From the NCBI GenBank assembly GCA_010672425.1, contig JAAHGR010000006.1, forward strand, positions 1 through 35,024: a stretch of DNA of 35,024 nucleotides, written 5' to 3'. The notes under the pieces are model-generated. The model saw only the letters and a list, made by a program, of their open reading frames with translations, ran no database searches and had not been told where the DNA came from. The stretch comes from Symploca sp. SIO2E6 (GTDB lineage: Bacteria > Cyanobacteriota > Cyanobacteriia > Cyanobacteriales > Coleofasciculaceae). Below are positions 1-8,886 of this stretch, piece by piece. The translations under genes and the position numbers were made by a program. Every line of letters begins with the position of its first letter. Position 1 is the first letter of the stretch.

Positions 1-2
1 TA

Positions 3-179
3 AAACAAGAACTGCTACACTATGCTAAGTATCTGATGGAAAACTACTCACAAGATATGCCAGTGGAGCAGCATTCTGTCAAAAAAAATCGTTCAGGCAT
101 CTTAAAAGGAACGTTTGTTCTACCATTGCCCGATGATTTTGATGAACCGTTGGAAGATTTTAAACAATACATGGAATGA
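3..179 (+). CDS. DUF2281-type antitoxin, C-terminal part (5' end outside window)
   Basis: An open frame enters from the left edge and ends in TGA, giving 58 residues with no start in the window. It begins KQELLHYAKYLMENYS and ends with an acidic tail (LPDDFDEPLEDFKQYME). That helical 'fveyL' region followed by a short acidic, Phe-containing tail is typical of DUF2281 antitoxins, whose tail binds the toxin active site. The stop overlaps the next gene's start (ATGA), as in antitoxin-toxin operons, so this is probably the antitoxin for the PIN toxin downstream. A second DUF2281 protein lies at 6422-6637. The identification rests on the short C-terminus plus context. Confidence 0.7.
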   Translation, partial: KQELLHYAKYLMENYSQDMPVEQHSVKKNRSGILKGTFVLPLPDDFDEPLEDFKQYME

Positions 180-562
180 GTAATTTTTTGTTAGATACTC
201 ACACATTTATCTGGTTATCTGAAAATGATTATCATTTATCTCAGAACCTAAGAGACATGATTGATATAGCAGATAGAGTTTATATAAGTATTGCTAGTCT
301 TTGGGAAATTGCTATTAAGTTTAATCTTGGTAAGTTATCACTGCAACAAAGTTATGAAACTATTGGTGCTGAACTAGAATCCTCAGATATTCTCTTGTTG
401 CCTATTTCATTTATTGACACTCTGCAAATTCGTTATCTACCTCTACATCATCGTGATCCATTTGACAGAATGTTAATCGCTCAAGCTATCAATCACTCTC
501 TTATTTTGATTAGCAGAGATGTCAAGTTTGATGCTTATCCCATTCAAAGGTTATGGGATTGA
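176..562 (+). CDS. PIN-domain toxin, VapC-like ribonuclease
   Basis: A 128-residue protein, normal length for a single PIN domain. The N-terminus reads LLDTHTFIWL, with the first acidic metal ligand at Asp7. Glu43 in LWEIAIK is the second, and HRDPFDRMLIAQA (residues 92-104) supplies the later Asp pair. This is the pattern of the PIN subfamily usually paired with DUF2281 or Phd antitoxins. Such toxins cleave RNA, often tRNA, in the cytoplasm when the antitoxin is lost. The start overlaps the upstream stop by ATGA, implying translational coupling. All acidic positions are present, so it looks active. The RNA target cannot be inferred. Confidence 0.88.
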   Translation: MSNFLLDTHTFIWLSENDYHLSQNLRDMIDIADRVYISIASLWEIAIKFNLGKLSLQQSYETIGAELESSDILLLPISFIDTLQIRYLPLHHRDPFDRMLIAQAINHSLILISRDVKFDAYPIQRLWD

Positions 563-576
563 CATTAATAAAAATG

Positions 577-642
577 CCAATCCTAATATCTTGGAGACAT
601 AACCATCAACTTTCCTCCTGTGGAACACCGCATCTTGCCAGT
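577..642. repeat. 66-bp direct repeat, copy 1
   Basis: This segment, starting 15 bases after the PIN gene, is repeated at 1102-1168 with only scattered substitutions. Shared blocks include CCTAATATCTTGGA and CTTTCCTCCTGTGGAACACC. The copy continues into TGGAACA...TGTTCCA, a longer imperfect inverted repeat ending near 677. The 563-1194 gap otherwise contains a hairpin repeat (769-838), a perfect small palindrome near 709-725 (GCGAGCAAGATGCTCGC) and no convincing gene. Confidence 0.75.
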
Positions 643-768
643 GCAAAGCTGGACACAGGCACTGAAGCCTGTTCCACGGTATGTTAACTTTTCTGATTTT
701 GGTATTACTAGCGAGCAAGATGCTCGCACTACTAAAATTGCTTTTAATATTGGTCAGTTATGTATTCT

Positions 769-838
769 GTAGGGGCGGGTTTAGAGTCACCCTTAACGCA
801 TTTAGCGACAATCTTGGCACAAAACCCGCCCTAGCGAT
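769..838. repeat. GGGGCGGGTT hairpin repeat, copy 1
   Basis: A 70-bp element begins GTAGGGGCGGGTTTAG and ends AAAACCCGCCCTAGCGATA, so its ends pair as an inverted repeat. Similar elements lie at 24051-24114, 24119-24182 and 28769-28839. The loops differ while the GC-rich ends are kept. This fits a dispersed, non-coding hairpin family. Confidence 0.75.
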
Positions 839-1101
839 AACTAATCAATTATCAAAAATGTCCCCCTAGACGTAACTAACTGCTTGGATGACCTAACCCG
901 CCTTGGATTCAAAATTCCAAGGCTAATAGCTTAAGTCCATTAAAATGGACTTAATTGTTCAGAGAGTTGTTTGCAATTGCTTTCAGCACCAGCGAAGCTG
1001 ATCGCCTCTGACATCAGCATCAAATGCTTTATTGGTTGTGATTTTTCTGATTTTTTGCTATTATCAGCATAATAGGATAAATGCACGCCTGTAAATAAAT
1101 T

Positions 1102-1168
1102 CCAAATCCTAATATCTTGGATGCGTAACCATTAACTTTCCTCCTGTGGAACACCACATCTTGCCAGT
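1102..1168. repeat. 66-bp direct repeat, copy 2
   Basis: The second copy of the 577-642 sequence lies just upstream of the STAND gene at 1195. It therefore supplies much of that gene's leader and perhaps its promoter region. The downstream extension of copy 1 is absent here. Confidence 0.75.
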
Positions 1169-1194
1169 TTGGTATAACATTCTCAATTATCAGC

Positions 1195-3570
1195 ATGACA
1201 AAAGTTGCAAGCCCGATCTCAACGGGAGGTGTTGGAAGTGATTACGAAAAACGAGTTGGTGCTTACTACCTAGCAGCACTATTACTGCAAGCAGTTCCTC
1301 GCGGTCAAGAGGCAGGGGTAACCAGAGAAGTACGTTTTCAGCGTCTATATGAGGGAGAGCCGTTAGATGACCTCATTATTATTTCTGAGCTTCCAGTTGG
1401 TGAAGCTAAGCTTGCTCTCCAAATTAAACGAGATTTAACTTTCGGTGGAAAAGACGAAACTTTTGATACGGTAATCCATGCTTGTTGGAACACCTTAAAA
1501 TCTACCAATTTTCATATTGGTATCGACCGCTTTGGGGTTGTAGTTGGACTTTATTCAAAAAAGATTGATGAACATTATCAAAGTGTTCTTACTTGGGCGC
1601 GTAGCAGTAAGGATGCCGATGACTTCTTGAAGAGAATTAACCAACGAGGTTTGACTAATGAGACGCAGCGTAGCTTTGTTCAACTGATTCGCGGCAAATT
1701 AAATAACTACTCAGGCGGTAGCGTAACCGATGATGAAATATGGAATTTTCTCCGCTCGATGGTTATTCTACATTTCGATTTTCAGCGAGATGCTTCCCGT
1801 GACTATACCTATAGTATTGAAATAGTAAGTCATCTGCTAAATGTTGATAAAAAAGCTGAAGCACTGCAACTTTTTGAGGGACTTGTTAATGTTGCTGCTG
1901 AGGCTAATGGAACTGCTGGCAGCTTTGATGCAGATATTTTGAGACTGAGATTGCAGCCTAAATTTTCCTTACTCTCACCCGTTGATTGTCGTTCCGACCT
2001 TGAGAAGTTACAACAAGAATCAAGTTTCGCACTAAATGATATACGAGTTGATATTGGAGGTTTCAGACTTAGAAGAACCGAACTAATTGCTAGCGCCCTA
2101 GAAACCATTTCAGAAGCGTCCCTAATCGAGATAGTCGGTTCACCTGGGGTTGGTAAGTCAGCTCTCCTGAAAACTCTTGTTGAGTATCAACAAGGGGAAG
2201 GTCAAGTTTTAGTTATTTCAGGAGATCGTATCACGGGGGCAGGTTGGAGTAGTTATGCCAGTACTCTGCAACTCAGGCAACCACTGAATAAACTTCTCGT
2301 AGCATTAAGCGGAAGTTCTCAACCCACTATTTTCATTGATGGGATTGATCGGATTGTTGAGCAAGGTAAACGTGCTATTGTGAAGGATTTACTTCACACA
2401 TTGGCAGAAGTTCCACTCAGTGAAGATGGTTCTCGGCATTGGACAGTTGTGTTTTCAGCACGGGAGGAAAATCTTCAGGAAGTCTATAGATGGTTGAATT
2501 GGCAAGCACTAGGAAAGCCAACAAGGTTGCAAGTACCAGAATTAACTCCAGAAGAAGTTCACAGTGTTGTAGAATATAGTCCTCGGCTCAAACCACTGTT
2601 ATCTCTTAATCATCTTTCTCCAATTCTCAAAAATCCATTGATGTTGAGGCTTTTGGAAGACCCACGTATGCTTCCCAATCCAGAAGACTTACCATCTGTT
2701 GCTACAGAAATTGAGGTTAGCAAAGTTTGGTGGGACAGACTGGTTGGTAATGAAGGTTCTGTATCCGGTCGTGATAGAAAAAGTTCCCTTTTGAAATTGG
2801 GGAAACAGATTGTTAAATCTCCCGGTAAGCATTTCACTGTTGAAGAAACTATTCCTCCAGAGTCGATTATTTCTCTCACAGCAGATGGAATCATTGTACA
2901 AGAACCTGATTGGGAAGTGTATCACTTTAGTCATGATTTGCTTGAAGATTGGATAATGTTTCGTGTCCTGGATCAACGTCGTGAGGACTTATCTGCTTAT
3001 CTTCAAGAACTAGATGAACCGTTCGGTTTGTATAGAGCTGTTCAATTGCTGGGGTTAGCTTTGCTAGAAAACTATAACACAGCAGGGGCTTGGATACAAT
3101 TGATAGACCAAGTTGAGCAAGCTTCGGAACTTTCTTCTAGATGGCGGCAAGCATTACTGACTGCGCCTCTAGTATCTCCACGTTCGAGCGAATTGCTGGA
3201 TAAAGCCGAACAGCTACTTATAGCTGATAATGCACGACGGCTTATCCAGTTACTGGTTGCAGTACGAACATTGGAAGTGATGCCGAACTTTTCACTAATA
3301 CCTCTATTGACAGAAGCAGAGTTACAGTCAAGTGAACGTGTGATGTCGTTTTTAATGAGCGATCCCATCCCAAAATGGTCTGTATGGCAACCTTTTATGG
3401 GTTGGTTGTTAAAACGGATCAATGATTTACCTACTAACGTTCGTCCAGAAGCTGTAAAGCTAATGGAGATTTGGCAAGTCAATTCACCAACAGGCTCAAT
3501 TTATCGTCAGGAAATTGGTGAAATAGGGATCGCATGGCTTAAGGAAGCAGAAGCGAGGAGAGATTGGTAA
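1195..3570 (+). CDS. Nuclease-like plus P-loop STAND-type NTPase, candidate defence protein
   Basis: A 791-residue protein. The N-terminal ~170 residues resemble a PD-(D/E)XK nuclease of the Mrr/Cap4 (DUF4297) kind: Glu18 in GSDYEKR, Asp58-Asp59 in PLDDLII, and the QIK motif at 76-78 (QxK variant). A P-loop domain follows, with Walker A GSPGVGKS at 315-322 and Walker B PTIFIDGIDRI near 378-388. Residues ~500-630 look like a winged-helix region ending FSHDLLEDWIMFRVL, a form common in STAND ATPases. The rest is helical. In known antiviral STAND proteins (Avs), a nuclease is switched on after ligand-driven oligomerisation; this is the inferred role. The stop overlaps the next start (TAATG), so the two proteins are probably made together. 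The exact family is unknown. Confidence 0.75.
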   Translation: MTKVASPISTGGVGSDYEKRVGAYYLAALLLQAVPRGQEAGVTREVRFQRLYEGEPLDDLIIISELPVGEAKLALQIKRDLTFGGKDETFDTVIHACWNTLKSTNFHIGIDRFGVVVGLYSKKIDEHYQSVLTWARSSKDADDFLKRINQRGLTNETQRSFVQLIRGKLNNYSGGSVTDDEIWNFLRSMVILHFDFQRDASRDYTYSIEIVSHLLNVDKKAEALQLFEGLVNVAAEANGTAGSFDADILRLRLQPKFSLLSPVDCRSDLEKLQQESSFALNDIRVDIGGFRLRRTELIASALETISEASLIEIVGSPGVGKSALLKTLVEYQQGEGQVLVISGDRITGAGWSSYASTLQLRQPLNKLLVALSGSSQPTIFIDGIDRIVEQGKRAIVKDLLHTLAEVPLSEDGSRHWTVVFSAREENLQEVYRWLNWQALGKPTRLQVPELTPEEVHSVVEYSPRLKPLLSLNHLSPILKNPLMLRLLEDPRMLPNPEDLPSVATEIEVSKVWWDRLVGNEGSVSGRDRKSSLLKLGKQIVKSPGKHFTVEETIPPESIISLTADGIIVQEPDWEVYHFSHDLLEDWIMFRVLDQRREDLSAYLQELDEPFGLYRAVQLLGLALLENYNTAGAWIQLIDQVEQASELSSRWRQALLTAPLVSPRSSELLDKAEQLLIADNARRLIQLLVAVRTLEVMPNFSLIPLLTEAELQSSERVMSFLMSDPIPKWSVWQPFMGWLLKRINDLPTNVRPEAVKLMEIWQVNSPTGSIYRQEIGEIGIAWLKEAEARRDW

Positions 3571-6344
3571 TGTCAAGATATAACGAATACGAAACCCATT
3601 TACACAGAATTATCTTACACTCAGCAGATGTTCTGCCCAAGAAAGTTGGAACTTATCTTAGTGAACTGGCTAAGTCTAGGAATTACGACAGCAAAAAGGA
3701 TGTAATTTCTAAAGCTCAAGACTTCAAGCCTCTTGTAGATTCAATTCCAAGAGCATTTGTTGATTTTGCGCTCAGTGTCCTGCTCCAAAAACCAATCAAC
3801 CCAGAAAATTATTCTAGTATACCTGGAAGAGTAACCAGCTCACTAGAAGATAGAAACTTTGGTATAAACTATAATTGGAGTTTCATCCCACCTGCACCTG
3901 TTCAAGGCCCCTTCTTATATCTCTTACTTAATAATGAGGATGAAGGACTGCGCTTAATTCATACTCTCACCAATACTGCATCTGAAAAATGGCGTGAGTA
4001 CGAACAGCAAGAAGAATTGGACCGACCTAAATTCACTCCGCTACCAGTTACTATTAACTTCCCCTCTGGTTCTCGTGAATTTTGGGGTGATACTCAAGTT
4101 TATTGCTGGTTTCGGGGAACCACTAATGGCTCATATCCTGTAATTTCTGCCTTGATGGCATTAGAACAGTGGATGGAGGGTCAGATTGAAGCAGGTAGAA
4201 ATGTTGAAGCCCTTTTTGAAAAAGTATTGAGTGGGAGCAATTCTGTTGCTGTGCTAGGTATTTGCTTAAGTATGGCACTTGCTTATCCTGAAAAATGTTT
4301 AAAAGTAGCGTTACCAATTGCTAGTTCTTCCGATATCTGGGAAATGGACATAAGTCGTTTAGTTTATGACAGCACTAATTCTTTTAGTAGCGTTAAAGAA
4401 TGGGAATGGGACGAGAGCAGTAAGTGGTATTATTCAGTTCTTGAAAAGCGAAATAAAAGACCGCAGCGTTTGCAGGATATTAGAAATTTAGCCATGTATT
4501 ACGTTTTGTGGAGTGATAGCTCTTTAAGAGCCCCATTCGAGCAAGCGGTTGAGAAATTTACAGAAAACCTTCCCTTTCGTTATCAAGAAGAAAAATCAGA
4601 TCCCAACGCTGTGGCTACTCTTCGAGAAAAGATGGAGAACTATCAAGTGTTTAGGAGGAGAGAAAATTATCGACAACAGCAAGTCGGTGAGCATTGGCAC
4701 ATCTGGGTGGAACGTCCTGAAGAAATGAGCAAACGTCATGAGCAGCCTCTTGCCTCTAACTTTGAAATGCAACGCTGGTTTGGCTTATACCTATGGGCAG
4801 AACAAACCATTGAATATGGCAGACCACAAGAGCGGATTACCTTAGAAAAGGCTATTGCAGCCGCCAAGGAATTACAAACATCCGAAGACTTGGCTAAAAC
4901 GGATAAAGAAAATATCCCTGATCATACTCGTCTTCAAGCAATAGTAGGTGTTGCAGCAGCAATTCTCATTGCAGATTTTGAGTGGGTAAGAATCCAGAAT
5001 CATTTGGAATGGTGTCGTGCTATTCTACTTACAGCTGCTAGTGTCACTGAAGCATCCATGTATGCTATGTCACGGTCTAGCCTGAAAGTTTATGCTGGTC
5101 GAGGTTTAGCCTTACTCGTCACTCATCGTGTAGCGGATGTTGAAGTACGGCAGTATATTCTTCAGTTAATCAGTTACTCACTAAGACGCTTTTCCCATGC
5201 TGGAGAAGTAGTTAAAGCAGTATTTAGTGGTCTAAAAAACGCATGGAATGTCGATCCGGTATTATGCTGGAATGCCTTGAGCCTTTGTCTCTCTCTATCT
5301 GTAATTCCTGGAAGACTTTACTATGGAACTCCTGTTGGGCTATATGGAACCAGCTATGAAGAGCTAGAAAATTGGGAAGACAATGTTATTCATAATCACT
5401 TTGACTATTTAGCAAAAAAGGAAGTTCCTCAGCTTCCTAAAATTACCACAGCAAGAAACATTGCTTTTCTTGACGAGCAGGCTAAGTATGCACTTTATGC
5501 TTTACCACTTACAGAACTGTGTCGAGACTCTGACACGAAAGATAAATTGCTCCAGCTTTGTGACGATTTAGTTGCTCGAACAATTGCAGATAATTTACCA
5601 GTCAATGATAAACCTTTTTCACACCGCCAACGTCTACTTACTTGGAATCAATTTATTTTTAACTGGGCAGCTTGTTTAGCTCTCTCACTAAATACTGAAG
5701 AGATTCGCAAACATATCTTGATACCAGTGCGAAACAACTGGTCACAAGTCCCCGAACTGACTACCGATCTTTTAGACGGATATATCTGCCATCAAATTGC
5801 CTACGCTGAGGGACCTAGCCAAAAAGCGCTTGAAACTTGGAAAGAAATTTGTAATTGGGTACTGAATAGTCCTGAAATTTTAGATATAGCTAGCCGAGAA
5901 TACCTTTTCCATGATACTGAAGAAATTCTACAGTTAATTATCTTTAATCGTTATGGTCACTCTTACATTAAGGAAAATTGGCAACATATACGTTTGTTTA
6001 TAGACATTTTTGACAAGTGGGTTACAGTAGTTGGACATAACCCTGATGCTTACACTCATCTTCTGATAATGCTCAATGGTCTGGGCTGGCAGTTTGCACC
6101 AGAACCAACACTCGAATGGTTGAATCGATGTGCCAGTAATGCTGTCCATAACATTTGGAATGAAAAGCGTGGCAATGGAACACAGACAGCAGAATTATTA
6201 AGCCGTATTTGGAAAAACTTTGAGCTGCACATTCGTGGTAATGGGTCGAGCTTAAAACGTTATTCTAATCTGGTATATCGATTAATAGAAGCTGGTATTC
6301 CCCTTGCGAGTGTGCTTCAACAGAAGCTAGAAGGGCGGGGATAG
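3570..6344 (+). CDS. Large helical protein of unknown family, coupled to the STAND nuclease
   Basis: I do not recognise a domain in this 924-925 residue protein. The ATG at 3570 is preferred: GAGGAG (3555-3560) lies nine bases upstream and the ATG overlaps the previous stop as TAATG. A TTG at 3564 is also possible. The sequence is mostly helical and rich in Trp, Leu, Glu and Arg, with no signal peptide, clear membrane segment or P-loop. Candidate helical-repeat stretches lie around residues 205-260, 480-560 and 680-900. Close coupling and similar base composition suggest it works with the upstream NTPase, perhaps as sensor or scaffold; that is inference. In related systems sensor and NTPase are often one chain, so this may be a split arrangement. 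It ends 77 bases before a truncated antitoxin on the other strand. Confidence 0.7.
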   Translation: MSRYNEYETHLHRIILHSADVLPKKVGTYLSELAKSRNYDSKKDVISKAQDFKPLVDSIPRAFVDFALSVLLQKPINPENYSSIPGRVTSSLEDRNFGINYNWSFIPPAPVQGPFLYLLLNNEDEGLRLIHTLTNTASEKWREYEQQEELDRPKFTPLPVTINFPSGSREFWGDTQVYCWFRGTTNGSYPVISALMALEQWMEGQIEAGRNVEALFEKVLSGSNSVAVLGICLSMALAYPEKCLKVALPIASSSDIWEMDISRLVYDSTNSFSSVKEWEWDESSKWYYSVLEKRNKRPQRLQDIRNLAMYYVLWSDSSLRAPFEQAVEKFTENLPFRYQEEKSDPNAVATLREKMENYQVFRRRENYRQQQVGEHWHIWVERPEEMSKRHEQPLASNFEMQRWFGLYLWAEQTIEYGRPQERITLEKAIAAAKELQTSEDLAKTDKENIPDHTRLQAIVGVAAAILIADFEWVRIQNHLEWCRAILLTAASVTEASMYAMSRSSLKVYAGRGLALLVTHRVADVEVRQYILQLISYSLRRFSHAGEVVKAVFSGLKNAWNVDPVLCWNALSLCLSLSVIPGRLYYGTPVGLYGTSYEELENWEDNVIHNHFDYLAKKEVPQLPKITTARNIAFLDEQAKYALYALPLTELCRDSDTKDKLLQLCDDLVARTIADNLPVNDKPFSHRQRLLTWNQFIFNWAACLALSLNTEEIRKHILIPVRNNWSQVPELTTDLLDGYICHQIAYAEGPSQKALETWKEICNWVLNSPEILDIASREYLFHDTEEILQLIIFNRYGHSYIKENWQHIRLFIDIFDKWVTVVGHNPDAYTHLLIMLNGLGWQFAPEPTLEWLNRCASNAVHNIWNEKRGNGTQTAELLSRIWKNFELHIRGNGSSLKRYSNLVYRLIEAGIPLASVLQQKLEGRG

Positions 6345-6421
6345 GTGACTTGAACTAGTAAGAGGCAATCGCTTGTATTATTTACCAAATTCGCTGGACG
6401 GGGTAATGGTCAAATACTGTA

Positions 6422-6637
6422 TCAATACCAAAGAGGAGCATTAAAGTCCTCGCTCATCCAACCCATATCCTTGTGTAAGCCCAGCACACGACCTGATTTT
6501 GGTTGAGAAGCATGACTATGGCTATACTTTTGGGCGAGAAACTCCACAAAATCAGCCACTTGTTGCTGTTGTGCTGGTGGCAGGTTTTGCAGCTTGATGA
6601 GAAAGTTTTTGGTTAAATATGATGATCTAGAAGTCAT
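6422..6637 (-). pseudogene. Orphan DUF2281 antitoxin, C-terminus lost
   Basis: A 71-residue product with the DUF2281 core QQQVADFVEFLAQKY and the linker leading to GWMSEDFNAPL. Family members normally continue with an acidic tail such as the DFDEPLEDFKQYME seen at 3-179. Here the frame breaks into WY and stops straight after NAPL. No PIN gene follows on this strand, since 6345-6421 is only 77 bases. The toxin and the antitoxin's toxin-binding tail have probably been deleted. The protein could still bind DNA or do nothing. Confidence 0.7.
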
Positions 6638-6694
6638 GAAGTGTGTGCATGTTTATATACTATAATTATATACTAACTTGAGTGACATATTAAA

Positions 6695-7327
6695 ATGCTT
6701 GCAACAATACCAGCCAAAAATGTAACCTTAGATCAACTAGAAAAGCATTTTAATCTTCAAGTAGCTGAAGACGAAGATTTTTTCTGGGAGTGGCAAGAGG
6801 ATTTACCGGAATTAACTGACTGGCAACTCCAACTATTAGCTGAGGTCAAGGCTGGTTATTTTAATTTAATTGAGCAACCACCACTGCTGGAAAAACCCAT
6901 CAGCCTGACAATTTTATCCCCTCTACTGTTTATTGGTCAGTTTTATCTAGCTCCTTTTAATCTTAGGGCCGAAACGAGTATTGAAATTACTGCCCACGAT
7001 GAAGAGCAAGGAATTGTGGTTAAGGGTAATCTTGATACCTTGGTCTTGAGGAATCAGCTTTGGGTGATGGTTATTGAATCCAAACAGGCTAGATTCTCTG
7101 TCGAGGCAGGTTTAGCGCAAATTTTGGTTTATTTGCTGGGTAATCCTAGTGGTGAGAAGCCAAATTTTGGTATGATTACCAATGGTGGAAGCTTCATCTT
7201 TGTTAAGTTGATTAGAGGAGAAATTCCTCGATATGCCACATCTGATTTATTTGGTATCGGTAATCGCCGCAATCACTTACAGGATGTATTGAAAATCCTG
7301 AAAAAATTGATTAGTCTTTCTATTTAA
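6695..7327 (+). CDS. Solitary restriction-R-like PD-(D/E)XK protein
   Basis: A 210-residue protein resembling the short cyanobacterial proteins annotated as type I restriction subunit R N-terminal-like. The nuclease-like core is visible: Asp in GNLDTLVL (~residue 113), then ESKQARFSVEAGLAQILVYLL, with Glu and Lys as the ExK motif near residues 127-129. No helicase or methylase neighbour is present, so it is not part of a complete type I system. Its position 350 bases after the STAND pair suggests a shared defence neighbourhood. Its substrate is unknown and nuclease activity is inferred only from the motif. A heptamer array starts 57 bases after its stop. Confidence 0.7.
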   Translation: MLATIPAKNVTLDQLEKHFNLQVAEDEDFFWEWQEDLPELTDWQLQLLAEVKAGYFNLIEQPPLLEKPISLTILSPLLFIGQFYLAPFNLRAETSIEITAHDEEQGIVVKGNLDTLVLRNQLWVMVIESKQARFSVEAGLAQILVYLLGNPSGEKPNFGMITNGGSFIFVKLIRGEIPRYATSDLFGIGNRRNHLQDVLKILKKLISLSI

Positions 7328-7384
7328 AAACAAAACTTGCTCCGAAAGTGAGAGGATCATGGTTATAGCCATGTTATTTAGAAT

Positions 7385-7568
7385 ACAAACAACAAACAAC
7401 AAACAACAAACAACAAATAACAAACAACAAACAACAAATAACAAACAACAAATAACAAATAACAAACAACAAACAACAAACAACAAACAACAAATAACAA
7501 ACAACAAACAACAAATAACAAACAACAAACAACAAATAACAAACAACAAACAACAAACAACAAACAAC
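7385..7568. repeat. Heptanucleotide array, AACAAAC/AACAAAT
   Basis: About 26 copies of a 7-bp unit, differing mainly at the last base (C or T). The period is not a multiple of three, so open frames run through in several phases on both strands; none is a credible gene. The array ends five bases before the stop of the minus-strand HEAT gene and fills the convergent gap. Confidence 0.95.
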
Positions 7569-7572
7569 CCAC

Positions 7573-8778
7573 CTAACAACTAACACCTAACTGCTTTAAG
7601 GCCAAGGAAGAGGCATATTGCAAATCAACAATTTGACTATTGGCAGACTCCTTAAGGAGTGGAATGGCTCGCTCATCTCCTATATTTCCTAAAGCAATTG
7701 CTGCTCCTGCCCTCGATTTTTGGAACTGGGGCATGGTATTTTGTAGAGCTTCTACCAATAAATCGTAAGCTGGGGCATGTTTAAGCCAACCCAGCAGTTT
7801 AACGACGTGATAGTGAGCCCCATAATCATTGTGGGCTTCTTGTTCCCAAGTTTTGAACAGCGCTTCAGGGGCTTCCTCTGGATACAATTCCAATAGGGTT
7901 TTACTGCCTAGATAACAGCGGCCAAAATCTGTATGGTATAGCTCACTAATAACAAAATCCAAGCTGGGTTTTTGGTCGTATTCGTGAACTAAGTCCAAGT
8001 CATTGGGATGATCTCGAATAACTTGCTCTAAATAGGGTTCGACAAAGGCAGAACTAATTTTTCCTGTGGCAATACCAGAATCTGCTAATAGTCGAATTCC
8101 TCGTAGGCGAAATACTAGGGAAACAGGACAACGAGCAATCTGGGGAATGGCATCATAGTATTGAGCATCGATTAAGTCTTGGATGCAGGCTCTTCTGGCA
8201 TTAACACTTTCGTGCTGTAGGAAGGAGACAACTCCCTGTATTTGGCTATAATCCCCAGTCAAGCGACAAATAGCCGATATCGCAGCACTAACAATCGATT
8301 CATCATCTACTGCGACAAATTTGTTGATCCGTGAAACCGCCGGTTGATAGTTTAATTTAGCCAGAGTTTGAATAATTATTCGGTAACTCTGACCTTTTTT
8401 GTCCAATAATTGGGCAATTTCTGCTAAGATATCCGTATCCTCTGTACCGATTTCCCCGATCGCCCACACTGCATTTTCAACTGTGTAACAATCCTCATCA
8501 CCTAAACAAGCCCTAATGAGCGGTAAAGCCTTTGCTGCTTGCAAACGACCCAAACTTTCCAATGCCTTACGCCCCGTAATGCGCTCGTACAACTCCGTAG
8601 AGCGATTCTGCACAGCTTCAATTAAAGCATTGATGGAGCGTTCTGTAGGATACTTAATCAGGTGAGAAGCCGCAACATAGCGATCCGTCGGCGAATCAAG
8701 CTGTTCCGCTGGGGTTTTGAGGAGAGCGATCGCTTGGTCTTCAGTTAAATTAAACAAATTGAAAAAGCGTTTATCCAT
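7573..8778 (-). CDS. HEAT-repeat protein of the CpcE/CpeY/IaiH family
   Basis: A 401-residue all-helical protein starting MDKRFFNLFNLTEDQAIALL. It has successive HEAT-like units such as RKALESLGRLQAAKALPLIRA and ENAVWAIGEIG, and ends with AGAAIALGNIGDERAIPLL. The opening and the RYVAASHLIKYPTERSINALI stretch match cyanobacterial proteins annotated as bilin lyase CpeY-like or as IaiH, the IscA-interacting HEAT protein. Bilin lyases of this group attach or remove phycobilin chromophores, while IaiH is tied to iron-sulphur scaffold proteins. No phycobiliprotein gene lies nearby, which slightly favours IaiH. The last five residues lie in sequence bordering the heptamer array, so the C-terminus may have been altered. 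Confidence 0.75.
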   Translation of the reverse strand: MDKRFFNLFNLTEDQAIALLKTPAEQLDSPTDRYVAASHLIKYPTERSINALIEAVQNRSTELYERITGRKALESLGRLQAAKALPLIRACLGDEDCYTVENAVWAIGEIGTEDTDILAEIAQLLDKKGQSYRIIIQTLAKLNYQPAVSRINKFVAVDDESIVSAAISAICRLTGDYSQIQGVVSFLQHESVNARRACIQDLIDAQYYDAIPQIARCPVSLVFRLRGIRLLADSGIATGKISSAFVEPYLEQVIRDHPNDLDLVHEYDQKPSLDFVISELYHTDFGRCYLGSKTLLELYPEEAPEALFKTWEQEAHNDYGAHYHVVKLLGWLKHAPAYDLLVEALQNTMPQFQKSRAGAAIALGNIGDERAIPLLKESANSQIVDLQYASSLALKQLGVSC

Positions 8779-8886
8779 CTTGAGACCTAAACTAAAAGTG
8801 GCGCGTATTTGATCCTACCACTGGGAAAGGGATCTGAGAAAGTAAAATATAGGTATGAGTGCAACCATTACATGGAAACAAAAGAT

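Noticed and set aside
681-869. 62-residue open frame, Leu-rich start
   Set aside because: It runs through a palindrome and the GGGGCGGGTT hairpin repeat, has no conserved features and no ribosome site.
7385-7568. CRISPR array
   Set aside because: The repeats are 7 bp and uninterrupted, without unique spacers or cas genes.
7277-7586. Several open frames of 60-100 residues reading Cys-Leu-Val or Asn-Lys-Gln repeats
   Set aside because: They are by-products of the 7-bp array in different phases.
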